Positions 11,398-20,006 of a stretch of 64,000 bases of DNA are shown here, one piece after another (within the stretch, counting starts at the first letter, position 1; each line of letters starts with the position of its first letter). The position numbers were made by a program, and so were the translations under genes. The stretch is from NCBI RefSeq assembly GCF_017301335.1, contig NZ_CP071247.1, forward strand, positions 2,852,001-2,916,000, in the 5' to 3' direction. This DNA is from Marinobacter salinisoli. Lineage in GTDB: Bacteria; Pseudomonadota; Gammaproteobacteria; Pseudomonadales; Oleiphilaceae. Under the pieces are notes generated by a model. That model was not told the origin of the DNA. It made no database searches and saw only the letters and a program-made list of their open reading frames with translations.

Positions 11398-12095
11398 AGC
11401 GGCCACCATTCACTGTTAAAGAAGCGCCCGACCCAGCCCATCTGGTTGGCCTGATCGAAGTCTCCGGTACCGCCATAGGCGATGCGGGCATCGGCGATCC
11501 GATTCGAGACCACACTGTTGTCCGGCTGGATGTCCTGGGGCCGGACCAGTCCGGTCAGACGGATGAACTCCGAGCCATTGGTCAGGGTCAACCACTTTTC
11601 GCCCCGGATGCGCAGCACACCATTGGGCAGCACTTCCGTGACCGTGACGGTGATATCACCCGCCAGGCTGTTGCTCTGGTCTGCCTCGGCAGAACCCTCA
11701 AAATCCCGGTCCTGGCGGAAAGCGGAATTAATGCCCAGATTGTTTTTGCCGAACAGGGTGGGCTCTGGCAAGGTCATATCGCTTTCCTTGCTGATGCTGG
11801 TTTCGGCGTTCTTGCTGGCGCGCGTGGACTCCTCCAGCTTCACCGTGAGTACATCACCGACGTTCAGCGCAGTGGTATCTCCGTAGAAATTGTAGTTACG
11901 GGACGCCTGGTAAATGGAGCCGGAGTTGGGTTCCTGTTGCATCATTGCCTGAGCACGAACCGGCGCATAGTGGGGGTCATCCGGCACCGGGCGCGGCCGG
12001 TCCATCGCGGTACACCCCTGCAGCAGTATCAAAGCCCCCATCAGTCCCAGTGAGGGCCGGTGCGCCGGTTTCGTGGTTCGAATGATGCGTTTCAT
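11394..12095 (-). CDS. flgH: Flagellar L-ring lipoprotein FlgH
   Basis: Forms the outer-membrane L-ring around the flagellar rod. The 233-aa protein has a lipoprotein signal with lipobox Cys at about residue 28 (LLQGC). It carries the family segments [34 protein letters not shown] and [36 protein letters not shown]. The C-terminus [12 protein letters not shown] is typical. It begins three bases after flgG and overlaps flgI by four bases. Confidence 0.97.
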   Translation of the reverse strand: MKRIIRTTKPAHRPSLGLMGALILLQGCTAMDRPRPVPDDPHYAPVRAQAMMQQEPNSGSIYQASRNYNFYGDTTALNVGDVLTVKLEESTRASKNAETSISKESDMTLPEPTLFGKNNLGINSAFRQDRDFEGSAEADQSNSLAGDITVTVTEVLPNGVLRIRGEKWLTLTNGSEFIRLTGLVRPQDIQPDNSVVSNRIADARIAYGGTGDFDQANQMGWVGRFFNSEWWPL

Positions 12096-12098
12096 GGC

Positions 12099-12887
12099 TT
12101 AACCAATATTCTGAGTGATGAACTGCAGCATCTGATCGGTGGTGGAAACCACCTTCGAGTTCATTTCATAGGCCCGCTGGGTGGTAATCATATTCACCAA
12201 CTCTTCCACCACCTCAACGTTCGAGGACTCGATGGAACCCTGCTCCACGGTGCCGAGGCCGGCCAGCCCCGGTTCTCCGGCAGCCGGATCACCACTGGCG
12301 TTGGTCGCCTTGAACAGGTTGTTGCCGATCGCCTGCAAGCCCTGAGGATTGACGAAGTCCACCAGCGTAACCTGACCGAGGTTCACCGGCGCCGCCTGGT
12401 CGTCGGTAATTGCCGTCACGGTGCCGTCCTTGCCGATGGTCACACTGGTGGCGTTTTCCGGTACGTTGATGGCCGGCTCCAGGGCGTAACCATCCGGATT
12501 CACAACGTCACCGTTGGCATTCAACTGGAACTGGCCGTCACGGGTGTACGCCACCTGACCATCGGGCATCTGAATCTGGAAAAAGCCGCGACCATTCACC
12601 GCCATATCCAGTGGCTGTTCGGTGACTTGCAGGTTGCCCTGGGAAAACTGCTTGGCGGTGCCCACAACCCGCACGCCAGTGCCCAGCTGGAGGCCGGAAG
12701 GCAGTTCGGAGTTCTGGCTGCTCATGCCACCGGGCTGACGATTGATCTGGTAGAGCAGGTCCTGAAACACAGCGCGATCACGCTTGAACCCGGTCGTGTT
12801 CACGTTGGCCAGGTTGTTTGAAATGGTGGACATGTTGGTGTCCTGCGCGCTCAACCCGGTTTTGCTAACCCAAAGTGCTGGATGCAT
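12099..12887 (-). CDS. flgG: Flagellar distal rod protein FlgG
   Basis: Makes the distal rod that spans the periplasm between the proximal rod and the hook. The 262-aa protein matches the usual 260. It starts MHPALWVSKTGLSAQDTNMSTISNNLANVNTTGFKRDRAVFQDL and ends with the paired C-terminal helix (ESSNVEVVEELVNMITTQRAYEMNSKVVSTTDQMLQFITQNI). Its ribosome binding site GAGGAG lies outside the hairpin found in the flgF-flgG gap. Confidence 0.97.
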   Translation of the reverse strand: MHPALWVSKTGLSAQDTNMSTISNNLANVNTTGFKRDRAVFQDLLYQINRQPGGMSSQNSELPSGLQLGTGVRVVGTAKQFSQGNLQVTEQPLDMAVNGRGFFQIQMPDGQVAYTRDGQFQLNANGDVVNPDGYALEPAINVPENATSVTIGKDGTVTAITDDQAAPVNLGQVTLVDFVNPQGLQAIGNNLFKATNASGDPAAGEPGLAGLGTVEQGSIESSNVEVVEELVNMITTQRAYEMNSKVVSTTDQMLQFITQNIG

Positions 12888-12904
12888 GGATACTCTCCTC
12901 GCCG

Positions 12905-12943
12905 GGGCGGAATCCTGCGGCGATGTTTTGCCGCTTTCCGCCC
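12905..12943 (-). other. Hairpin between flgF and flgG
   Basis: An 8-bp GGGCGGAA/TTCCGCCC stem encloses a second 5-bp GCGGC/GCCGC stem within the 80-base flgF-flgG gap. No U-run follows, so it does not look like an intrinsic terminator. It may protect or process the mRNA between proximal-rod and distal-rod genes, which are needed in different amounts; this function is inferred. Confidence 0.55.
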
Positions 12944-12967
12944 TTCAAGCCATTGATTCAGTCGTTA

Positions 12968-13720
12968 TTAGAGGTTCTGCAACAGTCGTGCCGTGGCTTC
13001 GGAATTTTCATTGGCCGTGGTCATCACCTTCACCTGCATCTCGTACTGTCGCGACAGCTGCAGGTTGGCAATCATTTCTTCCACCGCATTGACGTTGGAG
13101 CTTTCCAGAAACCCGGTTGCTACCCGCAGCGTGCCGTCCACCGGCTCTGCGCCACCAATCGCCTGATCCGGTTTGCGACGCATAAAACCGTCCGGACCTT
13201 TTTCCAGGGCCTCGGCCGGCGGGTTCACCAGCTTCAGGCGGTCAACCTCGATTAACTCGCCTGGCGCTCCTCCGACAGGAACCACAGAGATGGTTCCGTC
13301 CGCCCCGATCTGAACGTTATCAAACGGCGGCAACGCCACCGGGCCGCCGTTGCCCAACACCAACTCACCACCCGGCATGCGCACCAGACCGTTCACATCA
13401 ACCTGCAAGCTGCCAGTGCGGGTAAAGACTTCTTGGCCAAGATCGTTCTGAATAGCCAGCCAACCATTCCCATCCAGTGCCACGTCCATTTTCCGGCCGG
13501 TTGCCATCAGCGGGCCGGCGGATAAATCGGTACCGGGATTTTCGGTCATGGCGTATGCCCGGGTCGGGTGATGCTCCCCGAAAACCGGCATGCTTCGGGC
13601 CTGGGCAAAGTCTTTCTTGAATCCGGCGGTGTTGACGTTCGCCAGGTTGTTGGCATGAGCACGCTGGGCAAACATATTCTGCTTGGCGCCAGACATGCCG
13701 ATGTAGAGGGCTTTATCCAT
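12968..13720 (-). CDS. flgF: Flagellar proximal rod protein FlgF
   Basis: A minor rod protein, present in only a few copies per flagellum. The 250-aa product begins MDKALYIGMSGAKQNMFAQRAHANNLANVNTAGFKKDFAQAR and ends with the paired helix NVNAVEEMIANLQLSRQYEMQVKVM. The ATG at 13720 is preceded by AGGAG at 7-base spacing. That ribosome binding site is part of a strong hairpin with sequence just after flgE, which could hold FlgF synthesis far below that of FlgE. Confidence 0.96.
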   Translation of the reverse strand: MDKALYIGMSGAKQNMFAQRAHANNLANVNTAGFKKDFAQARSMPVFGEHHPTRAYAMTENPGTDLSAGPLMATGRKMDVALDGNGWLAIQNDLGQEVFTRTGSLQVDVNGLVRMPGGELVLGNGGPVALPPFDNVQIGADGTISVVPVGGAPGELIEVDRLKLVNPPAEALEKGPDGFMRRKPDQAIGGAEPVDGTLRVATGFLESSNVNAVEEMIANLQLSRQYEMQVKVMTTANENSEATARLLQNL

Positions 13721-13725
13721 GGGCA

Positions 13726-13771
13726 AACTCCTGCCGGAATTTTGACTGTTTACAGTCTTCCTGCAGGAGTT
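13726..13771 (-). promoter_or_regulatory. flgE-flgF hairpin sequestering the flgF ribosome binding site
   Basis: A 9-bp perfect outer stem (AACTCCTGC at 13726-13734 with GCAGGAGTT at 13763-13771) continues after one mismatch with GGAA/TTCC. It is capped by GACTGT/ACAGTC around a 2-base loop. The AGGAG that serves the flgF start lies inside the outer stem. The hairpin starts about 24 bases downstream of the flgE stop. The structure is read directly; translational control is inferred. Confidence 0.6.
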
Positions 13772-13794
13772 GTGCCAGATTGAGGGGCTAGTTT

Positions 13795-15678
13795 TTAACG
13801 AAGGTTGATGATGGTCTGCGTCACCGCATCAGAGGTTTCAATGGTCTTGGCATTGGCCTGATAGTTACGCTGGGCAATGATCAGATTCACAAGTTCCGCC
13901 GATAGATCCACGTTGGACTCTTCGACCGAACTGGCGGTAATCGAGCCAAGGGTGCCGGTGTTCGGCGCGCCAATGACCGGCTGCCCGGATTCAAAGGTTT
14001 CCACCCACGAGGTTTCGCCAACCGGCGACAAGCCATTGGTGTTATTGAACGATGCCAAAGCCACCTGGCCCAGCGCCTTGGACTGCCCGTTGGTATAGCG
14101 GGCGAACAACACACCTTCATTCGAGACATCGAGACCGGACAGTCGGCCGGTGGTGTAACCATTCTGGCGCTGATCATTAACACCGAAGACGGCGCCGTAC
14201 TGGGTCGTGTCGCCCAGGTCGATCACGAACGCGGAGCTCGTCGGCGGCTCGGGAATCGGCGTTACAACCTGGGCGCCGGCCAGCGGCGGACCATCGGCGC
14301 CGTTCGGCTGGCCACTTTCATCCTTGGGAATCCAGTCGGAAACCACGATTTCCCCTTCCGGATCGCCATCAATGGACTGCAGATTGCCATCCTGGTCGAA
14401 CCGAGCCGTATAGGGTGTCTGGTCGGTGCCTGCCACCATTTCACCGTCAACCTGAAGGTAGATAGACCATTCGCTGACACCCACACCGTTGCCTGGTGCC
14501 GGCTCTTTCACAAAGAACTGGGTCAGTTCGTGGGGATTACCCAGGCTGTCGTAGATGGTGGTCGACGTGGCATGGTTGTAGGTGCGCTGATCCAGAGGAT
14601 TGAACGCATTGGTGATCCGGATCGGCGAAGCATTGAAAGCGGTCTCGAAATTGCCATCCGCCGGGTCGTCGATCCCGGCGACAATCCGGTCCGCGGTCAC
14701 GTTCACATCACCGACAACCTGAACCGGACCTACATTTGTGGCGCCATCACTGTAGGAGTAATCCAGCGTCTCGCCCTGATTGTGAATAATCCGCAGCACA
14801 TCGTTACCGGCACCGTCATCCACGACGGATGCCGAAATGGCCGTTTCGCTGGAATCGTTGATAGCGCCTGCCAGATCCTGCAGCGACGACACACCACTGG
14901 TATCCAGGGTCAGCGGGCTACCGTTGATATTCAGGCTGAAAGAGAATGAGCCGCCACTGATGTAGGCATCAGTCAACCCGTTGAGCTCAGCAGTTGTGGT
15001 CGCCGATGCACTCAGCCCGTTAACAGCATTCAACGCCGAAACCGCGTCACGGGCGGAGGCCGCCGGGTCAATCGCCACCGAGTCAGCCGGTGTGCCGTCA
15101 GAGTACTGGACCGTGAAAGTTTCGCCCTGCAAACCGGTCACGCTCAACGGGCCGATATCCCTTACCCGGTTCTCAAGCACAGATTCACGGGAATCCAGAT
15201 TCAGATCGGACTGCAAATTCGTGGTACGACGCGGTGCCAGGTTGTCGGTCTGAACCTGCAGATCGCCACGAACCCCGGACAGATTGCCGTCGTCATCGGC
15301 AACGTAACCCTGCACACGCATGTTCTGGTTGTTGGTGACGTAGCCATTCTTGTCGATACCGAACTGACCGGCACGGGAATAACGGATTTCGCCACCATTA
15401 TTGAGCACGAAAAAACCATCACCACTGATGGCCATATCCAGACCATTGTCAGTGAAACTGATGTTGCCTTGACCGAAGGATTGCGCCACGTCCTGCACCC
15501 GCACACCACCACCAATGGCGTTGCTGCCGGCACTCAGGAAGCCACTGGCGTAGAGGTCGCCGAACTGCACGTCGCTGCTTTTAAAACCGACGGTACTGGC
15601 GTTTGCGATGTTGTTGCCAGTGACATCAAGATCGACCGATGCCGCCCGAAGGCCGCTGAGCCCCGTGTTAAAAGCCAT
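13795..15678 (-). CDS. flgE: Flagellar hook protein FlgE, enlarged
   Basis: Polymerises into the hook, the universal joint between rod and filament. The N-terminus MAFNTGLSGLRAASVDLDVTGNNIANASTVGFKSSDVQFGD and the C-terminal helix (LSAELVNLIIAQRNYQANAKTIETSDAVTQTIINLR) are diagnostic. At 627 residues it is much longer than Salmonella FlgE (403); the additional sequence lies in the surface-exposed middle (about residues 150-500), rich in Asp, Ser, Thr and Gly. Ends are conserved and no frame break was seen, so the extra length is a genuine domain expansion. It is followed by a hairpin that may limit expression of downstream flgF. Confidence 0.96.
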   Translation of the reverse strand: MAFNTGLSGLRAASVDLDVTGNNIANASTVGFKSSDVQFGDLYASGFLSAGSNAIGGGVRVQDVAQSFGQGNISFTDNGLDMAISGDGFFVLNNGGEIRYSRAGQFGIDKNGYVTNNQNMRVQGYVADDDGNLSGVRGDLQVQTDNLAPRRTTNLQSDLNLDSRESVLENRVRDIGPLSVTGLQGETFTVQYSDGTPADSVAIDPAASARDAVSALNAVNGLSASATTTAELNGLTDAYISGGSFSFSLNINGSPLTLDTSGVSSLQDLAGAINDSSETAISASVVDDGAGNDVLRIIHNQGETLDYSYSDGATNVGPVQVVGDVNVTADRIVAGIDDPADGNFETAFNASPIRITNAFNPLDQRTYNHATSTTIYDSLGNPHELTQFFVKEPAPGNGVGVSEWSIYLQVDGEMVAGTDQTPYTARFDQDGNLQSIDGDPEGEIVVSDWIPKDESGQPNGADGPPLAGAQVVTPIPEPPTSSAFVIDLGDTTQYGAVFGVNDQRQNGYTTGRLSGLDVSNEGVLFARYTNGQSKALGQVALASFNNTNGLSPVGETSWVETFESGQPVIGAPNTGTLGSITASSVEESNVDLSAELVNLIIAQRNYQANAKTIETSDAVTQTIINLR

Positions 15679-15705
15679 AATTCACCTCTTTTCTGACACC
15701 GGTTA

Positions 15706-16383
15706 TTAGTTGATTTGTTGTACTTCAGAGAGGGCAATGGAGCCCATGCCAGCCAGATTCAAAGTCACCGAGCCGTTACGCCCCAGCGAGACGCTGTCGA
15801 CATTGGCGCTGACCATAGTGCCGAGCTGAAGGGTACCTTCCGGGTAGGAAGCCTCAGCCACGATCCGGTAGGGTCCGGGCGGCAATGGGTTGCCGTTACC
15901 ATCCTGGCCATCCCAGCTAAAGGACGTTACGCCGGCCGGCGCGCTGCCCAGATCCATCTGCCGGACAAGCTCCCCACTCTGGCTCTGAACAGACAGGCGC
16001 AGGCCTCCCGTGGAAGCCGGCACCTGAATGGTGCCACTGACCTCACCTTCCGCCCCCAGCACACCCACACCCGAGGGCGCGAGCACTGATTTGCCCACCA
16101 TCGCAGAGGCCTGCAGCGCCTGGGTGGAACGGAACTGGCCGACCACATCATCAACCCGGCCCGAGAGTTTCTGCATTTCCTCAAGGGAGCTGAACTGTGC
16201 CAGCTGAGAAATAAACTCACCGTTATCCTGCGGCTCCAGCGGATTCTGGTTCTTCAGCTGCGCGAGCATCAGTTCCATGAACTCGTTGCGCCCCAGCTCA
16301 CTGTTTCCGCCTGCGTCATCACGCCGCTGCAGCTGGTACTGGCTCAGGACATCCGATGCGTTACCTACATTACCTACGCTCAT
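15706..16383 (-). CDS. flgD: Flagellar hook-cap scaffold protein FlgD
   Basis: Caps the growing hook and is discarded after hook completion. The 225-aa product has the N-terminal FlgD motif GRNEFMELMLAQLKNQNPLEPQDNGEFISQLAQFSSLEEM (about residues 29-68). The C-terminal part has the FlgD Tudor/FnIII-like segments, including TSFSWDGQDGNGNPLPPGPYRI. The length is close to the 231 residues of E. coli. It lies between flgC and flgE with short gaps and no separate promoter signal seen. Confidence 0.96.
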   Translation of the reverse strand: MSVGNVGNASDVLSQYQLQRRDDAGGNSELGRNEFMELMLAQLKNQNPLEPQDNGEFISQLAQFSSLEEMQKLSGRVDDVVGQFRSTQALQASAMVGKSVLAPSGVGVLGAEGEVSGTIQVPASTGGLRLSVQSQSGELVRQMDLGSAPAGVTSFSWDGQDGNGNPLPPGPYRIVAEASYPEGTLQLGTMVSANVDSVSLGRNGSVTLNLAGMGSIALSEVQQIN

Positions 16384-16402
16384 TTTGTTGGTCCTCGCCG
16401 AC

Positions 16403-16849
16403 TCACTGCTGACCCAGGGTCAGAATTCGCTGCATCATGGACTTGGCGGCATTCATGACGTCCACATTCATCTGAAAGCTGCGGGACGACGACATCATGT
16501 CCGCCATTTCGTCAACCACATTCACATTTGGATAGAACACATATCCATCTTCGTTTGCCGCCGGATGATTCGGCTCATAACGCATCTGCAGATCTTCCTG
16601 ACTTTCAACAATGCCTTCGACCCGTACCCCGGCTCCCTGCTCCGGGTTCAAAACCCCAAACCCCGCTCCATTTGGGTTCAGCATGGCCTGATGAACGGCA
16701 GAAAATACCGGTTTTCTGGCCCGATAGGTGGTTTCAGTGCTTGAGCTGGCCGTTTCGGCATTGGCAATATTCGAAGCCGTGGTGTTCAGCCGCAGGGACT
16801 GGGCGGTCATGCCAGAACCGGCGATGTCGAAAATGCTACCCAATGACAT
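16403..16849 (-). CDS. flgC: Flagellar proximal rod protein FlgC
   Basis: Proximal rod subunit. The 148-aa protein starts MSLGSIFDIAGSGMTAQSLRLNTTASNIANAETASSSTETTYRARKPVF and ends with the helix YPNVNVVDEMADMMSSSRSFQMNVDVMNAAKSMMQRILTLGQ. Both ends match the axial-protein pattern. It follows flgB by about 34 bases. Confidence 0.97.
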   Translation of the reverse strand: MSLGSIFDIAGSGMTAQSLRLNTTASNIANAETASSSTETTYRARKPVFSAVHQAMLNPNGAGFGVLNPEQGAGVRVEGIVESQEDLQMRYEPNHPAANEDGYVFYPNVNVVDEMADMMSSSRSFQMNVDVMNAAKSMMQRILTLGQQ

Positions 16850-16883
16850 GTTTGCTCTCCTTAATCATTCGCGTCGCTGCGGC

Positions 16884-17282
16884 TCATTCGCCTTTCAGAG
16901 CCTTGGTAAGGCCGCTGAACTTGCTGTTCAGAAACTGGAAACTCGCCTGGAAATCCATGGCGTTGCGCATGAACCGGCTTTGCTCTGCCTGGGCATCCAC
17001 GGTGTTGCCATCGATCGAGGGCTGTTGCGGGTTGCGATACATCAGGCTGCTATCCGAAGCACTCAGGGAAGTGTCCATGTGCCGGTCGTCGGTGCGATTC
17101 ATCGCAAAGCCACTGGTCGATTCCTGCGCCCGCTGCATCATTGCCTTGAAATCGACATCTCTGGCCTTGAAGCCCGGCGTGTCGGCATTCGCAAGGTTGT
17201 TTGCCAGCACTTCAGCCCGCTTTACCCGGGTTTGCAACGCCTGCTCGTGAATACCGAGCGCCTTGTCAAAGGAAATTGCCAT
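16884..17282 (-). CDS. flgB: Flagellar proximal rod protein FlgB
   Basis: First rod subunit, nearest the MS-ring. The 132-aa product contains the family start ISFDKALGIHEQALQTRVKRAEVLANNLANADTPGFKARDVDF. It has a short conserved tail (RFMRNAMDFQASFQFLNSKFSGLTKALKGE). It is the first gene of the eleven-gene operon and lies about 57 bases downstream of the predicted sigma-54 start site. flgA, flgM and flgN are not adjacent. Confidence 0.96.
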   Translation of the reverse strand: MAISFDKALGIHEQALQTRVKRAEVLANNLANADTPGFKARDVDFKAMMQRAQESTSGFAMNRTDDRHMDTSLSASDSSLMYRNPQQPSIDGNTVDAQAEQSRFMRNAMDFQASFQFLNSKFSGLTKALKGE

Positions 17283-17347
17283 AAAGCCTCCTGAATCTGC
17301 ATCCGCATGCCGACAAGCCTTGCCGGTGATGCGCTTTGCTTAGACTC

Positions 17348-17366
17348 AAGCAATCAGAATGCCAAA
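17348..17366 (-). promoter_or_regulatory. Sigma-54 (RpoN) promoter of the flg operon
   Basis: On the minus strand the sequence TTGGCATTCTGATTGCTT fits the RpoN pattern TGGCA-N6-TTGC. The GG and GC pairs are separated by exactly 10 bases, the required -24/-12 spacing. Predicted start about 17338, giving a 57-base leader to flgB. RpoN with FleQ/FleR-type activators controls hook and rod genes in related pseudomonads, so the assignment fits the operon it precedes. Confidence 0.75.
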
Positions 17367-17528
17367 ACTTCCAAAAGAGCGAGAGCTCACTAATTCCGGG
17401 GCTTTGACAGGGATAGGGCGCGGAGCAGATCAACTCTGAAAGAGGAAATGGATTGGAAAAACGGCAAACTGGTGCCCTTGCCGCCACAGCCGAATCATCA
17501 GCGCCGGCGGCAAGTCAGCGGACCAACT

Positions 17529-18083
17529 CTAGCCCGGCCACCGGCTAACGAATTCATCAACCTCCGGCCGGGGCACCCTGGGCTTCTCAGCGACAACAGT
17601 ACCGGTGTAGAGGAAGCCGATAATCTTCTCTTCGGAGGCCAGACCCAGGCCCCCGGCAACCTCCGGGTTATAGGCCACATCTCCGGTTCGCCACATCACC
17701 CCAAATCCGGCCTCCTGCAGCGCCAGGGCCAGGAAACTCATACCGGTCGCCGCTGACATCACCTGCTCGATTTCCGGAACCTTCGGATGAACCTTCGGCG
17801 AGGCAATGCCGACAATCACCATCGGCGCGCGCCCCGGCGCCTTGCGAAGCTTCGCCAGTTTCGCGGCATCGTCAGGATCGCCGCACGATGAGGCAAACAA
17901 CTCACCAAGCGCGCCCAACCCATCACCCTCTATCACCAGGTAACGCCAGGGACGCAACAGTGCATGATCCGGAGCCCTGGCAGCACAGGCGAATGCTCGG
18001 TCCAAAACCTGCTGGTCCGGGGCCGGCGCCTGCAGCCTCGGTTCGGAAGATCGGTTAAGAAGAAATTCACTTACTGAAGTCAT
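17529..18083 (-). CDS. Nitroreductase family protein, YdjA-like
   Basis: FMN-dependent oxidoreductase of the nitroreductase fold. The 184-aa length and motifs fit the short YdjA-type subgroup: FACAARAPDHALLRPWRYLVIEGDGL (N-terminal FMN-binding region, about residues 31-56), KVPEIEQVMSAATGMSFLALALQEAGFGVMWRTGD and GFLYTGTV. The natural substrate is unknown. It stands alone on the minus strand, separated from the flg operon promoter by more than 160 bases and divergent from the Mpo1-like gene. Confidence 0.88.
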   Translation of the reverse strand: MTSVSEFLLNRSSEPRLQAPAPDQQVLDRAFACAARAPDHALLRPWRYLVIEGDGLGALGELFASSCGDPDDAAKLAKLRKAPGRAPMVIVGIASPKVHPKVPEIEQVMSAATGMSFLALALQEAGFGVMWRTGDVAYNPEVAGGLGLASEEKIIGFLYTGTVVAEKPRVPRPEVDEFVSRWPG

Positions 18084-18234
18084 ATCGTCTCGCCGGTTAC
18101 TAAAGGATCAAATTCAACAACACGACAACACATGAATGCCGATTGCGTAAATTGTGAGTTACTTGTAATGCTGATAATCTTTAAACAATAGAAAATCAAT
18201 CCAAAAAAAATATAAGCAGCCCGGACATAGCCCC

Positions 18235-18546
18235 ATGAGTGACGCTCAGAGTTTCCGCAATTTTGCAGAATTCTATCCGTACTATCTGGAAGAGCACAGC
18301 GATGTCACCTGCCGGAGGCTGCACTTTGTCGGTAGCTTGCTGGTTCTGATCGTTGGTGCCTGGGCGCTGGTAACTGGCAAGTTTATCTGGTTGCTCAGCT
18401 TACCGTTAATTGGCTATGGCTTTGCCTGGGTTGGGCACTTCAAGTTCGAGAAAAACCGCCCTGCAACCTTCAAGCATCCCTTTTATAGCCTGATGGGAGA
18501 CTGGGTAATGTTCAAGGATATGCTGGTTGGCAGGATTCGTTTCTAA
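18235..18546 (+). CDS. Mpo1-like (DUF962) membrane protein
   Basis: A 103-aa membrane protein of the DUF962/Mpo1-like group. It starts SFRNFAEFYPYYLEEHSDVTCRRLHFVG, then two hydrophobic spans (about 31-47 and 49-65), then GHFKFEKNRPATFKHPFYSLMGDWVMFKDML. The His residues in EEHSD, RLHFVG, VGHF and FKHP match the conserved His set. In yeast Mpo1 such residues bind iron for dioxygenation of 2-hydroxy fatty acids; whether the short bacterial form does so is unproven. The stop is separated by one base from the ATG of the adenylate cyclase gene, so the two are very probably one transcript. Confidence 0.85.
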   Translation: MSDAQSFRNFAEFYPYYLEEHSDVTCRRLHFVGSLLVLIVGAWALVTGKFIWLLSLPLIGYGFAWVGHFKFEKNRPATFKHPFYSLMGDWVMFKDMLVGRIRF

Positions 18547-18547
18547 C

Positions 18548-19984
18548 ATGCTCAGTACTCCGGCAGAATTACGGGCCACGACCAGCGCCCCCAGCAAACC
18601 CATGGGCTCCGACCATCATACGGTCGCGATTCCGCCGATGCCGGATTACAACGGCCGGGCCTTGGCCTACACAGCTGCGGCAGCCATGATCGTTACAGGC
18701 GTGCTGCAAAATGCCTTTCACCAATGGCAGCTGTGGCTGGTGGTTGCCGCCTTCGTCTGGCCGCACCTGGCCTACCTGCTTACCCGTCGCACGTTTTTAC
18801 GGAAGTCGCCGCGCATTCGGCAGAAGATGCTGATTTTTGACTGCGTGGTGGGCGGTGCCTTTGTTGGCTGCATTGGCCTCGTTGCCATTCCATCGGCGTC
18901 CGTCGCACTGATGCTTATGTTCAGTTGCCTGATCGTCGGGGGCATTCGCCAGTGGATGCTGGGCACCGGCTTTCTTGTCGCAACCACGGCAGCAACCCTG
19001 GCGGTTGCCGGTGGCCCGGCGGAGAACTTTCATGCCCCGCTGTTAACCAGCATCGTTTCAATATTGGCAACGGGCATCTACATCTGCGTCACTGCCTACT
19101 ACTCTCATCAGCAGGCCCAGGCCCTGATGCTGGCCAAAACCCAGATCCAGAATCAGCGAGAGCAGTCCATCGCCCTGTCCCATAAGTTGTCCAAGTACCT
19201 GTCTCCTCAGGTCTGGCAGTCCATCTTTACCGGGGAACGGGATGTTCGCCTCGAAACCCAGCGCAAAAAACTGGTCGTGTTCTTTTCCGACATCAAGGGC
19301 TTCACGGAGCTGTCCGAAGAGATGGAGCCCGAGGCGCTGACCGAACTGCTCAATCACTACTTCAATGAAATGTCCGAAGTGGCCCTCAAATATGGCGGCA
19401 CCATCGACAAATTCGTGGGCGACTCCATCATGGTGTTCTTTGGCGACCCCACCAGCCGGGGGCAACGAGAAGACGCCATGGCATGCGTCTCCATGGCCAT
19501 CGAGATGCGCAAGCACATGAAGATCATGCGCCAGAAATGGCGCAGCCAGGGTATCAAAACCCCGTTGGAAATCCGCATGGGTATCAGTACCGGTTACACC
19601 ACCGTGGGTAACTTCGGTGCAGAGAACCGCATGGATTACACCATTATCGGCAAGGAAGTGAACCTGGCGAGCCGCCTTGAGTCTCTGGCTGAACCGGGAG
19701 AAATCCTTGTCTCCTACGAGACTTTCTCCCTGATCAAGGACCGGATCATGTGCCGGGACAAGGGCGAGATTACCGTAAAAGGTTTCGCCAAACCCGTCCC
19801 CATCTATGAGGTCGTCGATTTTCGCCGGGACATGGGGCCGAACCGAAGCTTCCTTGAACATGAGCACAGCGGTTTCGCCATGTACCTGGATTCGGAGAAG
19901 ATTACCGAGAAAGAACGCCGGACCATACTGGCGGCCCTCGAAGACGCCGCAGACCGGCTTCGCCATGAAGAGGACGCAACCTGA
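18548..19984 (+). CDS. Membrane-bound class III adenylate cyclase, CyaB-like
   Basis: Makes cyclic AMP from ATP. The ATG at 18548 lies one base after the upstream stop; a TTG at 18527 would overlap that gene. About six hydrophobic segments (residues ~41-185) form a MASE2-like membrane anchor, followed by a short coiled coil (~190-215). The catalytic domain follows: FFSDIKGFT (metal Asp248), DKFVGDSIMVFFGDP (metal Asp292), and MDYTIIGKEVNLASRLE (adenine-recognising Asp363, transition-state Asn372 and Arg376). All key catalytic residues are present. The layout resembles CyaB of Pseudomonas, which feeds the Vfr/Crp regulon. Pairing with an Mpo1-like gene is unusual. Confidence 0.9.
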   Translation: MLSTPAELRATTSAPSKPMGSDHHTVAIPPMPDYNGRALAYTAAAAMIVTGVLQNAFHQWQLWLVVAAFVWPHLAYLLTRRTFLRKSPRIRQKMLIFDCVVGGAFVGCIGLVAIPSASVALMLMFSCLIVGGIRQWMLGTGFLVATTAATLAVAGGPAENFHAPLLTSIVSILATGIYICVTAYYSHQQAQALMLAKTQIQNQREQSIALSHKLSKYLSPQVWQSIFTGERDVRLETQRKKLVVFFSDIKGFTELSEEMEPEALTELLNHYFNEMSEVALKYGGTIDKFVGDSIMVFFGDPTSRGQREDAMACVSMAIEMRKHMKIMRQKWRSQGIKTPLEIRMGISTGYTTVGNFGAENRMDYTIIGKEVNLASRLESLAEPGEILVSYETFSLIKDRIMCRDKGEITVKGFAKPVPIYEVVDFRRDMGPNRSFLEHEHSGFAMYLDSEKITEKERRTILAALEDAADRLRHEEDAT

Positions 19985-20006
19985 GGCTTGGGCCCCGCCT
20001 TGCCCA

